A DNA stretch of 64,000 nucleotides. Source: Leucobacter viscericola. Lineage in GTDB: Bacteria; Actinomycetota; Actinomycetes; Actinomycetales; Microbacteriaceae. Shown here piece after piece: positions 56,801-64,000 of the stretch (its first letter is position 1; every line of letters begins with the position of its first letter). The position numbers and the translations under genes were made by a program. The DNA lies in NCBI RefSeq assembly GCF_011299575.1, contig NZ_CP049863.1, positions 558,001-622,000 on the forward strand, given 5' to 3'. Under the pieces are notes generated by a model. That model searched no databases and was not told where the DNA came from. It worked only from the letters and a program-made list of their open reading frames with translations.

Positions 56801-57381
56801 CAAAGCTCAACCTTGGCTTCGTTCACCACGGTAATGGGGTCCGTGCTCGCCGTGGTTGTCTGCCCCGCAACTGTGCCGGTCAGCTTCGGCGTGTACACCG
56901 ATTCATTCGCAACCGCGCCCGAGGGAATCGCTCGGAGGGTGGCGAACGTCGCCAGCACTTGATTCGACTCACCATTCGCGGCCGTCACGGTTGAGGTGAC
57001 GGTGCGACCGTCGTTCGAGAGTTCATAGCTCGAGGTCGTAAACGCACCGGTGGAATTAAGAACAACGAGGCTCTGCTCGTCCCACGTCCAGCCGACCGGG
57101 AGCGTTTGTGACAGCACACCGTCGTGCAGATCTACCGCGGTGAGCTCCCACTTGAAGCCAACCGCATCATTGCTCGCGACAACCCCGTTGTTTGGTGAGG
57201 GGTCCAACGGGGTCGAGACCTGCCCGTCGTATTCGGTCACAATCGACAAGCTCTGAATCGTGCCACTGTCGGCCTGCGCTACCTGCGCGGTCTGCGTCAA
57301 CCCACCAACGACAAGTACCGTGCCGAGAACACCCGCAGCGATTCGCCGTGCGATTCGTCCCGCACGATCCCGCAGTCGCAT
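53872..57381 (-). CDS. large adhesin with SdrD-B-like domains and sortase-like anchor
   Basis: About 1169 residues. An N-terminal signal peptide (hydrophobic part about 15-38, ending in AQADS) leads into a long Thr/Val/Asn-rich beta body. An SdrD-B/Cna-B-like module follows (GQVWADGDSLLRARTGIEGA to DANGNYSFTSL). Next come a DUF11-like repeat (SLTKTGKLVGEATVGAKIEW...ITNTGETSLEDVEL), a Pro/Thr linker and LSTTG, a hydrophobic segment and RRRRSASQA. LSTTG resembles the LAxTG type of actinobacterial sortase signals. The ATG at 57379-57381 is chosen because the -10 at 57419-57424 leaves no room for the TTG at 57415-57417. Confidence 0.8.
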   Translation of the reverse strand: MRLRDRAGRIARRIAAGVLGTVLVVGGLTQTAQVAQADSGTIQSLSIVTEYDGQVSTPLDPSPNNGVVASNDAVGFKWELTAVDLHDGVLSQTLPVGWTWDEQSLVVLNSTGAFTTSSYELSNDGRTVTSTVTAANGESNQVLATFATLRAIPSGAVANESVYTPKLTGTVAGQTTTASTDPITVVNEAKVELWKGYLNYDASTNGSSHDFGDGLGSVTARWIDFRVSALQARNAFAVGARDTQLAQPFVVNDTYTVSGTGAAAADYQAAVKRTSEAGGTVGLVQTGRSIELTFDGFTDAPEAWVELRFWIRDNQLPANGSNLTINNKVTPVDWKSVEGDPVAVDTSSASVSRTMSRPATRTNETAEKSMYLFSNQASNGDVKTDPPQWGNNVKNIANLTSKEVAPGSLVIARLSLRPAVEDNITKGATDLVVYDFWDTSEQQIVDARMYVGARMGTAGISASKYTVQYTDGVLRNEPESNTWYSSIEEAGGPEVVSGIRVAYTAGVWADNESATANAAYFVVDTPFRIVGQAATTATDHARWSLAERPVLLTSSYVVNVGDYRLSVGALVDHSATTTKSDLVYTLNPTMTAPPGAEYVATAQNLKVVATVPKGIDTVDLTGLDPLWESEMTGDAETGFTITFTYKGIASTDTQLPPIVYGAKTSRFAPTGNEMVTNAVISATGNTQSVSTRSDKVSVIVQQIAEVTQEKRVVGPSAVEVGESITWESNWYNTTSQSQGLSYFVDVLPWNGDPRGSTFAGELKLTAAELTGPSAAGSSLEYTTADPLTVYSAEANDDSHGWISAAGINLAEIDGITALRVVDADFDAGPTGVGGLKLTGTVNGQESGDVLVNATRAWLGLNGAFGFSNRADAKVLSSAITGQVWADGDSLLRARTGIEGATVSLYNDADAKVAETTTDANGNYSFTSLHSGDYRTVVDTETVRVASDEVLRNVYDLDGDLNSDSGAIALGVDTVIPDVDFGYRFDTVAISLTKTGKLVGEATVGAKIEWSFVITNTGETSLEDVELVDHLSGVKDLVVEWPVAGEHTLSAGESVRAHATSTVTAADMKLGKVNNTATATGNGTLQVTATADANATVELAGNETSTPPTTPPSAPPTIDPQGGVGEGGASDTLSTTGAEADGCIRGAVLLLVAGAALALVARRRRSASQA

Positions 57382-57418
57382 TCGACTTTCGACGTTCCCC
57401 CGCAAATCAGCGCTCAAA

Positions 57419-57439
57419 ACTATAATCCCCCCCCAGATA
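57419..57439 (-). promoter_or_regulatory. probable promoter of the adhesin gene with a G8 tract
   Basis: On the minus strand a -10 TATAGT (57419-57424) is preceded closely by eight G in a row (57427-57434). A poor -35 (TGTTGA or TTGAAG) sits around 15-17 bases upstream. The tract lies in the spacer, so changes in its length would change spacing. Confidence 0.5.
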
Positions 57440-57813
57440 CTTCAACAGGCTGTCGCCGGTCGCACGGCAGTGCGACCCCCGCCCTCGTTAGCGCACTCCT
57501 GGCAGTGAACACCGCCAGACAAAACTGCACCCTAAAGCTATCGAGCCGCAGAGCCCCTCACCCCTCCAACGACGGCAAATAGGTGACGAACGAGAAAAGC
57601 TCAGTACGGTTCTGAGAGGGGGCAAGACAAAATCGACGCCAGCTCAGTACCTCTACGTGCAGCGCTTGTGAGATCTCAGTGCGAGAATCTTGCCGCTACA
57701 CACTGCGCTCACGGCGAACGGGCCCCCAATTCCAACACCGAGTCACCGCTCCCACCATAGACTCGAAGCAGAATCAGCCGTGGCACCCTGCCACCGTTTT
57801 GAAGGAGGCACCC
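57440..57813. other. intergenic region between the adhesin and DUF3107
   Basis: About 370 bases with no gene I can support. It holds upstream regions of the adhesin and DUF3107 genes. The words GCTCAGTAC recur twice (near 57600 and 57643) without a clear structure. Confidence 0.5.
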
Positions 57814-58038
57814 GTGGAAGTTCGTATCGGCATCAAGCACTCACCTCGCGAACTGTCGTTCGAGACCGACTCAACCGCAGACGAACTGCGCGCGCTCATC
57901 CAAGAGGCCGCGGCAAAAGATGGCGGTCTCGTCGCGCTCTCCGACAGCAAGGGCAAGCAGTACCTGGTTGACGCAGGATCCATCACCTACGTCGAGTTCG
58001 GTGGAGACGCTGGCCGCAAGGTCGGCTTTATCAGCTAG
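57814..58038 (+). CDS. DUF3107 family protein
   Basis: A 74-residue protein (MEVRIGIKHSPRELSFETDS) of a small actinobacterial family (Rv3208A/TB9.4 in Mycobacterium). Function unknown. The GTG at 57814-57816 has a strong AAGGAGG five bases upstream; longer in-frame starts add a non-conserved tail. It is convergent with coaBC. Confidence 0.9.
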   Translation: MEVRIGIKHSPRELSFETDSTADELRALIQEAAAKDGGLVALSDSKGKQYLVDAGSITYVEFGGDAGRKVGFIS

Positions 58039-58047
58039 TCCCTCGGA

Positions 58048-59364
58048 TTACCTCAGCACCGCGGCCACTGCATCGAGCAGTGCGTCCGCGGTTTGTTGTT
58101 TTGTGCCAGAAATTCGCTCCACAAGTGCGCCCGACGCTTCAATAATGTGCAGCGTGTTGTCGCTCGATTCGAAGCCCTCGCTCCAGCCAACCGAGTTCAC
58201 GGCGAGCAGGTCCACACCCTTTCGCGCGAGCTTGCGACGGCCACGCTCCATCAGTTCAACTTCATCAGCCGCAGTCTCGGCTGCAAAGCCGACAAGCACC
58301 TGACCGGGGCGACGATCCCGAACCAATCCCGCCAAGATATCGGGGTTCTCCAGCAGCGTGAGCGTTGGCGGCCCATCACTGTCTTCCTTGCGGATCTTCT
58401 CCTCCGAGACCCCCGCAACACGGTAGTCCGACACAGCGGCCGCCATAATCACCACCTCTGCGCCCGCCGAGCCCGCGTGTGCGGCCGACTCCAGCTCGGC
58501 TGCGGTGCCAACCGGCACCACGCGCACCGCGGGATTGTCGGCGACCTCGGCGAGCACTGAATCGTCGATATTCGCGGAGAGCAGCACAACCTTCGCACCG
58601 CGCGCGGCAGCGGCAGCGGCGACTGCAACTCCCTGTCGCCCGCTCGATCGGTTGCCAATGAAGCGCACCGGATCGATCGGCTCGCGCGTGCCGCCAGCGC
58701 TCACCAGAATGCGCAACCCCGCAAGGGGGCCCGATGTGTCTGCTGACAGTGCGGTGGTGGGCTCCGGATTCTGCGCGCCCGGATCCTGCGTCCCCAGATC
58801 CTGCCCGCCCAGATCCTGCGCCAAAGAATCAGAATCAGAATCAGCCAGCAGCTCCGCTACCCGGGCAAAAATCTGTTCGGGCTCGCTCATGCGCCCGGGC
58901 CCGCTGTCGTTGCCGGTGAGACGGCCGCTCTCCGGCCCGATGAAGAGCACACCACGCCTGCGCAGAATCGCCACATTGTCTTGTGTGGCGGCGTGCTGCC
59001 ACATCTCCGTGTGCATCGCCGGAGCCACAAGCACCGGGGCCCGCGTTGCCAGCAGCGTTGTGCCGAGAAGGTCGTCGGCGAGGCCCGCGGTCATACGCGC
59101 GAGAGTGTTAGCGGTGGCGGGTGCAATGACCACGAGATCAGCCCGCTGACCAAGAGCCACGTGCCGCACCTCGGGAACGTCCTCGTGCACCGAGGTCGTG
59201 ACGGGATGGCGGCTGATCGCCTCCCAGGTAGGCTTCCCAACAAATCGCAGTGCATCATCGGTCGGCACCACGTGCACCTCGTGACCGGCCTCAACCAGCA
59301 GGCGCGCGAGCGCTACAGACTTATACGCGGCAATGCCGCCGGTTACTCCGAGTACGATGTTCAC
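58048..59364 (-). CDS. coaBC: bifunctional CoaBC (PPC decarboxylase / phosphopantothenate-cysteine ligase)
   Basis: A 438-residue protein. The N-terminal flavoprotein CoaC part has VTGGIAAYKSV, the catalytic His in EVRHVALG, and PAMHTEMW. GRLTGNDSGPGRM ends it. A linker of about 40 residues rich in Gln, Asp and Ser follows. The C-terminal CoaB part has SAGGTREPIDPVRFIGNRSSG. Together they make 4'-phosphopantetheine from phosphopantothenate for coenzyme A. The GTG start at 59362-59364 has GAGG upstream. Confidence 0.94.
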   Translation of the reverse strand: MNIVLGVTGGIAAYKSVALARLLVEAGHEVHVVPTDDALRFVGKPTWEAISRHPVTTSVHEDVPEVRHVALGQRADLVVIAPATANTLARMTAGLADDLLGTTLLATRAPVLVAPAMHTEMWQHAATQDNVAILRRRGVLFIGPESGRLTGNDSGPGRMSEPEQIFARVAELLADSDSDSLAQDLGGQDLGTQDPGAQNPEPTTALSADTSGPLAGLRILVSAGGTREPIDPVRFIGNRSSGRQGVAVAAAAAARGAKVVLLSANIDDSVLAEVADNPAVRVVPVGTAAELESAAHAGSAGAEVVIMAAAVSDYRVAGVSEEKIRKEDSDGPPTLTLLENPDILAGLVRDRRPGQVLVGFAAETAADEVELMERGRRKLARKGVDLLAVNSVGWSEGFESSDNTLHIIEASGALVERISGTKQQTADALLDAVAAVLR

Positions 59365-59400
59365 ACGTCCATCCTCGCACTTTTCGTTGAAGGGAAGGGT

Positions 59401-60123
59401 ATGTGCACCGTCGTCGTTGAGGTTCGACCTGGCAAATCTACTCGGGTGCTCGCGGTGCGCGACGAGGATCCCAACCGCGCCTGGGACGGCCCCGGTGAGT
59501 GGTGGCCCTCGACTTTCCCGGGGGTTCGTGGGGTTCGGGATCGCCGTGCGAACGGGGCCTGGCTCGCTGCAAGGCGGGATCCTGGGCGACTCGCCGTGAT
59601 CCTCAACCGGGCACCGGCCGAGGGAGCGTTCGCAGAGGCTACTCAGCTCGAATCACGCGGGGCGATCGTTCTCGACGCGGTTCGCGGCCGCGGGGTCACG
59701 GATCCCCCTCGCACGGGCCCGTTCAACCTCGTTGACGTGTCGCCCGAAGCAACCCGCGTGACCAGCTGGGACGGCGCCGAGGTGAAAACCGAGACGCTCT
59801 CCCCCGGGGTCCACATGATTGCGCACCACCTCGTTGACGATCCAGGCACCGCTCGAATCGAGCGCTGGATGCCTGAGTTCGCAGAGGCGGCGGAGCTCAG
59901 CTCAGACGGCGACTGGCGCGACCGCTGGCTTGCCGTGCTCGAACGCAGCGCTCAGCTCGGTCCTGACGATGATCGCGCCATCGTTCGCGACAATACGGTT
60001 CACGGGTATCCGACACTCTCGCTACTCGTTTGTATCGCGGAGGTTAGTTCGCACGCGGTGGACCTAAAGTCCGCCGACTTCACCGAGCCAGGGCACTGGA
60101 ACCCGCCACAGTTCGATCGGTAA
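59401..60123 (+). CDS. NRDE-family (TANGO2-like) protein
   Basis: A 240-residue protein beginning MCTVVVEVRPG, the usual start of TANGO2/NRDE proteins with Cys2. RDEDPNRAW stands where the family has N-R-D-E. The exact role in bacteria is not settled. The ATG at 59401 has GAAGGGAAGGG upstream. It is convergent with and touches the methyltransferase gene, and diverges from coaBC. Confidence 0.85.
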   Translation: MCTVVVEVRPGKSTRVLAVRDEDPNRAWDGPGEWWPSTFPGVRGVRDRRANGAWLAARRDPGRLAVILNRAPAEGAFAEATQLESRGAIVLDAVRGRGVTDPPRTGPFNLVDVSPEATRVTSWDGAEVKTETLSPGVHMIAHHLVDDPGTARIERWMPEFAEAAELSSDGDWRDRWLAVLERSAQLGPDDDRAIVRDNTVHGYPTLSLLVCIAEVSSHAVDLKSADFTEPGHWNPPQFDR

Positions 60124-61269
60124 TCAACGCCGTCGCAACAGCACCGCAACTTCGAGGTGGGTGGTGTGCGGAAACATATCGAAGACGCGCGCCTCACTCA
60201 CTTCAAACGAGGGCATGGCAGCGAGGTCGCGCGCCAAACTTTCGGGGTTGCAGCTCGAGTAGATGACATCGTGAACGCCGCTGTCTTCGAGCCAGGCAGC
60301 AAGGTCGGCACCAATCCCGCGTCGCGGCGGGTTCACGATGACGAGGTTCGGAACCGTGTCCGCTGCAGCCCCGAGCGCAAACCGGGTCGCATCAGCGGCC
60401 TCAAAGCGCGCCTCGATTCCCGCCTCCTGCGCACTGCGCCGAGCGGATCGCACCGCCGCTTCACTGAGTTCCACACCGAGCACATCACGAACGGGCGCTC
60501 CGGGAGCGGACGCGCAGTGCAGCGCGAAACCACCAACTCCGCAGTAGAGATCCCACAGCGACGCGGGATCCACCCGGTCTACCCACTCGGCTGCCTGCGC
60601 ATAGAGCGCTCGCGCCACGGCGGTATTTGTCTGAAAGAAACTCTGCGGCTGCAGGTGCAGCGCTATATCGCCCAGCTGCATCGAGAGGGACGACCCCAGC
60701 AGCAGCTCTTCGCGATCCCCCTCGAGCACGGCCTTGTGCTCGGGCAGCAAATTCACGGAGATAACAACGGCGTTCGGTACGACACTGCGCAGTTCTCCCA
60801 GCCCTCGTCGAAGCCGATCTAACGCGTGCTCGCTGCGCACAACAAACCGCAACATCAGTTCGCCGCCGGGAGCCTCGGTCACGTGCACAAACTTCAGCTC
60901 ACCGCGTCGTTTTGGCACGTCGTAGGGTTCAAGACCCGTGGCCTCGAGAAATTCAGCAAGCCTCGGGATCAGGCTGCGGATCCCTGATGACTGAATCAAG
61001 CAGTCGCGCAGGTCGACTCCTCGCCCGTCTGGCCCCAGGATGCCGAGCGTCACATTTCCGGCGACGCCCCCGACCACCAGTTTCGCTTTATTGCGAAAGT
61101 CGTGGTCTTCGCTGCGCACGGGCGGCAGCCAGGCGGCATCGGGTACAGAGGGCAGCGTGTCGCGGCAGCGCAGCTGCTTGTTGCGCAGTTGAGCTTCGTA
61201 GGGGGTTTCGATCAGGGCGCAGGATCGGCAGCGCCCCGCCTCAAAGTACTTGCAATGCGGCAGGCTCAT
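60124..61269 (-). CDS. rlmC: 23S rRNA (uracil-C5)-methyltransferase, RlmC/RumB type
   Basis: A 381-residue protein. The N-terminal iron-sulfur cysteines are seen as HCKYFEAGRCRSC, with a fourth in LRDCLI. The SAM-binding domain has LWDLYCGVGGFALH. The catalytic Cys is in SSCNPESLARDL. No TRAM domain precedes it, which fits RlmC better than RlmD. The ATG at 61267-61269 is used. Confidence 0.88.
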   Translation of the reverse strand: MSLPHCKYFEAGRCRSCALIETPYEAQLRNKQLRCRDTLPSVPDAAWLPPVRSEDHDFRNKAKLVVGGVAGNVTLGILGPDGRGVDLRDCLIQSSGIRSLIPRLAEFLEATGLEPYDVPKRRGELKFVHVTEAPGGELMLRFVVRSEHALDRLRRGLGELRSVVPNAVVISVNLLPEHKAVLEGDREELLLGSSLSMQLGDIALHLQPQSFFQTNTAVARALYAQAAEWVDRVDPASLWDLYCGVGGFALHCASAPGAPVRDVLGVELSEAAVRSARRSAQEAGIEARFEAADATRFALGAAADTVPNLVIVNPPRRGIGADLAAWLEDSGVHDVIYSSCNPESLARDLAAMPSFEVSEARVFDMFPHTTHLEVAVLLRRR

Positions 61270-61278
61270 GCGTGTGGC

Positions 61279-61998
61279 CTAGGCCGTGAGGCCCAACCCG
61301 TCCATGCGGCGAATGTGGTCAGCGATGAGCTCGGTGAACACGGGCTCAACCTCGCTGGCGACAAATGGGCGGTTTTCGCTCAGTGACAGCACCGCCCGCG
61401 AAACCAACAGGGTGTCTCCGACGAGTCGTCGACCCCAGAGGGCGAGCCAGCTCGAAAGCCCCTCATCATCAGCAATCGCCTGCTCAAGAAGCTTTTTCAC
61501 CTCGTCGCGACCGGTGTCATCGCTCAGGATCGCAATTGCTTCGCCGCGGTAGTTGTCTTTAAGGCCCGAAGCGATCGTCGCAAAGAAATCGTCAAAGAGT
61601 CCGCCAACGAGAAAGAGGGAGAGCACGTACTGGTGCCAGTCTGGAGTATCGATCCGCTCCACGTACTCATCGATGACCTGCGTGAACGGCGCCATCACGG
61701 TGTGGGGTTCGTGCCCGCGCTTGCGAATTTCGGCGGTGAGCCGCTGGTGCTTCGAGAGCGTCTGCCCCGCCACGCGGGCGAGTACATCCTTTGCTTCGAG
61801 GGTTGGGGCGCCAGAAACGGCGCGTGTTGCGGCCTCGTACAGCTCAAGCTGCAGGTAGGCGGTCAGCCCCAAAAACGGCAGTATTCCGGGGGCAAACTCT
61901 GCGAGTTCAACGCGCTCGGTATCACTACCGTCACCGCGCGAACGCACCTTACGCACGGGCGCCCTATTTTTGCGCAGCCCCTTGATCCACTCGAACAC
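61279..61998 (-). CDS. ferritin-like-fold protein (MiaE-related family)
   Basis: A 239-residue helical protein with paired E and H residues in LGLTAYLQLELYEA and KHQRLTAEI, and a distal D/H-containing helix (VGGLFDDFFATIASGL). It matches an actinobacterial ferritin-like-fold family next to RhlE. Iron binding and substrate are inferred. The GTG at 61996-61998 is preceded by TAAGCT six bases upstream, so possibly leaderless. Confidence 0.8.
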   Translation of the reverse strand: MFEWIKGLRKNRAPVRKVRSRGDGSDTERVELAEFAPGILPFLGLTAYLQLELYEAATRAVSGAPTLEAKDVLARVAGQTLSKHQRLTAEIRKRGHEPHTVMAPFTQVIDEYVERIDTPDWHQYVLSLFLVGGLFDDFFATIASGLKDNYRGEAIAILSDDTGRDEVKKLLEQAIADDEGLSSWLALWGRRLVGDTLLVSRAVLSLSENRPFVASEVEPVFTELIADHIRRMDGLGLTA

Positions 61999-62140
61999 TC
62001 TGTCAGCTTACCGTCGGTTGCGGCGATGGTCGGCATAGACTGAACGCCGTAAGTATTCATCGTCGGCGCCACTGGAGCGTCGGCCGCTGCGCTTGTGAGT
62101 AATGTGTGCGCAGCAATCAACATTTCGAACAGGACGCAAC

Positions 62141-63706
62141 GTGACGACTTTCATTGAACTCGGCGTTGACCAAGACATGGTCGACGCGCTCGCAGAGCGC
62201 GGCATTACCGAGGCATTCCCGATCCAGGAGCAGACCATTCCGCTCGCGATCTCGGGGCAGGACATCATCGGCCAGGCCAAAACGGGCACCGGCAAGACCT
62301 TCGGCTTCGGTCTCCCCGTGCTGCAGCGCATCGGCAAAGATCCCGAGCCCGGCGTGCAGGCGCTTATTGTTGTGCCGACTCGCGAGCTCTGCGTGCAGGT
62401 ATACGAAGACCTTGAACTCGCCACCAAAAACCGCAACGCGACCGTTGTGCCCATCTACGGCGGCAAGGCATACGAGGGCCAGATCGATCAGCTGAAGGCT
62501 GGCGCTCAGGTGATCGTCGGTACTCCCGGACGCCTGCTCGACCTCGCCAACCAGCGTCTTCTTGATCTCAAGAACGTTCGCGAGATGGTGCTCGATGAGG
62601 CCGACAAGATGCTCGACCTGGGCTTCCTCGCCGACATCGAAAAGCTGTTCTCGATGACCCCCGCGGTGCGCCACACCATGCTGTTCTCGGCGACCATGCC
62701 GGGCACCATCGTGACGCTCGCGCGCCGCTTCATGTCGAACCCAATCCACATTCGTGCGACCGATCCCGACGAGGGCGCGGCACAGGCGAACATCGAACAC
62801 ATCATTTACCGCGCACACTCGCTCGATAAAGACGAGATCATTGGGCGCATCCTGCAGTCCGAAGGGCGCGGCAAAACAGTCATCTTCATGCGCACCAAGC
62901 GCGCCGCAGCGAAACTTCAGGAGGAGCTGTCAGATCGCGGCTTCCCCGCCGCCGCCGTACACGGTGATCTCAATCAGGATCAGCGCGAGCGCGCAATGGC
63001 CGCCTTCAAGTCAGGCAAAAAAGACATCCTGGTCGCGACCGAGGTCGCCGCGCGCGGCATTGACGTTGACGACGTCACCCACGTCATCAACCACACCGTT
63101 CCTGACGACGACAAGACCTACCTGCACCGCGTCGGCCGCACCGGCCGCGCAGGTCGTACCGGCATCGCAGTCACGTTTGTTGACTGGGACGACATGCACA
63201 AGTGGGCGCTCATCAACAATGCGCTTGAGTTCGGCATCGCCGAGCCCGTTGAAACCTACTCGTCTTCGCCGCACCTCTTCACCGATCTAAACATTCCCGA
63301 GGGCACAAAGGGCCGTCTGAAGGCGACTCCCGTGAAGGACGGCCCACCTCGCGGCGGGCGCGGCGGTGCTGATCGCCGCGGCGGATCCTCACGGGGTTCT
63401 GCATCCGGATCTAGCGCAGACTCGGGTGAGGGCGAAAAGCGCGAGGGCTCGACCCGCACGCGTCGCCGCACCCGCAGCGCGAACCCACGCGGCAGCGGCC
63501 GCCACGAAACCCACGGCCACGAGCAGCACGGTCACGACCTTGAGGGCGGCAGCGAGCCCGGTGCATCGCTCGATCCCGCTCCCGAGTCAGAGGGCACGAC
63601 GGCCCCGCGTCGCAGGCGCCGTCGTCGTCGCACGGGAGGCTCGGGCGAGGCATCCGGCGCGTCCAATACGGACGCCCAGGCCACTGAGTCCACCGCGACC
63701 GAGTAG
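62141..63706 (+). CDS. DEAD-box RNA helicase
   Basis: A 521-residue helicase: Q motif (FPIQEQTIP), Walker A AKTGTGKT (46-53), DEAD (VLDEADKML), SAT, and VI-type HRVGRTGRAG. A C-terminal tail of about 150 residues is rich in Gly, Arg and Ser (RhlE-like). It probably acts in RNA folding or degradation. GTG at 62141 is chosen with AGGAC five bases upstream; an ATG at 62102 would add 13 atypical residues. Confidence 0.92.
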   Translation: MTTFIELGVDQDMVDALAERGITEAFPIQEQTIPLAISGQDIIGQAKTGTGKTFGFGLPVLQRIGKDPEPGVQALIVVPTRELCVQVYEDLELATKNRNATVVPIYGGKAYEGQIDQLKAGAQVIVGTPGRLLDLANQRLLDLKNVREMVLDEADKMLDLGFLADIEKLFSMTPAVRHTMLFSATMPGTIVTLARRFMSNPIHIRATDPDEGAAQANIEHIIYRAHSLDKDEIIGRILQSEGRGKTVIFMRTKRAAAKLQEELSDRGFPAAAVHGDLNQDQRERAMAAFKSGKKDILVATEVAARGIDVDDVTHVINHTVPDDDKTYLHRVGRTGRAGRTGIAVTFVDWDDMHKWALINNALEFGIAEPVETYSSSPHLFTDLNIPEGTKGRLKATPVKDGPPRGGRGGADRRGGSSRGSASGSSADSGEGEKREGSTRTRRRTRSANPRGSGRHETHGHEQHGHDLEGGSEPGASLDPAPESEGTTAPRRRRRRRRTGGSGEASGASNTDAQATESTATE

Positions 63707-63727
63707 CTAGTTCACCATCCTTTCTCC

Positions 63728-63791
63728 CCCTGCGGTGAACGCGTCTCAACGTTATGCGATTTCATAATGTTGGGATGCGTTCACCGCAGGG
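63728..63791. repeat. 64-base inverted repeat with 29-bp stem
   Basis: Arms 63728-63756 and 63763-63791 (loop CGATTT) pair over 29 positions, with three non-Watson-Crick positions that can all be G-U pairs in RNA. It begins 22 bp after the helicase stop and contains the stop codon of the leftward gene. Confidence 0.85.
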
Positions 63792-64000
63792 CTTGGGTTC
63801 GGGGCCTTAGGCTCGAGAGATAGAGCGGCTCAGCAAAGTACTTCGTGAGGCGCGGCGGTAGCGTCTTTGGCACGCGAAGCAAGAAATCGCAGAGGATGCG
63901 ACGAGTCGCAGCAAGCTCCCTGTCGTGAAAGTTCTCTTTGCGGAGGCGAAGGATCTTCCATCCTTCTTCGCGCGCATTCTCCAAACGCTCCTCGTCTCGC
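63781..64000 (-). CDS. DUF559/endonuclease-domain-like protein (partial)
   Basis: The frame is open from its stop (63781-63783) to the window edge, so the N-terminus is outside. The visible about 72 residues (RLENAREEGWKILRLRKENF) resemble the end of the DUF559 or VSR-like endonuclease fold, where a Glu-rich helix is followed by a Trp-containing strand. No active-site residues can be judged here. Its 3' end lies in the long hairpin. Confidence 0.55.
   Translation of the reverse strand, partial: RDEERLENAREEGWKILRLRKENFHDRELAATRRILCDFLLRVPKTLPPRLTKYFAEPLYLSSLRPRTQALR

Overview
The window reads as a stretch of ordinary chromosome from a high-GC Gram-positive actinobacterium, most likely of the family Microbacteriaceae (Leucobacter-like). 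The reasons are the actinobacterial gene neighbourhoods (rpsB-tsf-pyrH-frr-cdsA; M23 peptidase-xerC-dprA-comM-yraN-DUF2469; UPF0182-PDZ/Lon-DUF2342-UvrD2-NudC-AdnB-AdnA; DUF3107-ferritin-like-DEAD helicase), DUF3039 and DUF3107 proteins, DivIVA/Scy-type coiled coils, a Gram-positive LexA box, sortase-type surface proteins and many apparently leaderless genes. No phage, transposon, CRISPR array or integron was found.

Layout. 1-9.6 kb: the end of a large Scy-like coiled-coil gene, an alpha/beta hydrolase, RNase HI, a small zinc-ribbon protein and a secreted lytic transglycosylase. These are followed by the leftward translation and phospholipid block rpsB, tsf, pyrH, frr, cdsA and a DivIVA-domain gene. 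9.9-15.1 kb: a secreted M23 peptidase facing xerC, then leftward yraN-comM-dprA-xerC, whose genes are overlapped or almost touching, and a DUF2469 gene. 15.2-20.9 kb: a LexA-controlled translesion mutasome operon (imuA'-imuB-dnaE2), followed by pncB for NAD salvage. 22.3-25.2 kb: a frameshifted DUF3039 gene and an ABC exporter pair.

25.2-31.5 kb: a cell-envelope polymer cluster with a Wzm/Wzt-like ABC exporter, two CDP-glycerol glycerophosphotransferase-family proteins (one with two tandem domains) and a membrane glycosyltransferase. It probably makes and exports a teichoic-acid-like glycopolymer. 31.6-36 kb: an HtrA-type membrane protease and an LPQTG surface protein. 36.2 kb: the initiator tRNA-Met with its own promoter and a strong terminator. 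36.5-53.8 kb: UPF0182, a PDZ-Lon protease, a DUF2342 metalloprotease, an orphan TOMM/E1-like protein, UvrD2, NudC, a degenerate phosphotransferase, and the AdnAB helicase-nuclease for double-strand break resection. From memory, this order largely matches Mycobacterium tuberculosis Rv3193c-Rv3202c. 53.9-57.4 kb: a large repeat-containing adhesin with a G8 tract in its likely promoter. 57.8-64 kb: DUF3107, coaBC, a TANGO2-like protein, an RlmC-type methyltransferase, a ferritin-like protein, a DEAD-box helicase, and a partial DUF559-like endonuclease-domain gene whose 3' end lies in a 29-bp hairpin.

The strongest themes are DNA repair (mutasome, AdnAB, UvrD2, DprA, XerC) and envelope building. 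I see no obviously new multigene system. The best leads are the conserved orphan TOMM-like protein, the degenerate kinase next to adnAB, the possibly phase-variable adhesin promoter, the frameshifted DUF3039 gene and the terminal hairpin.
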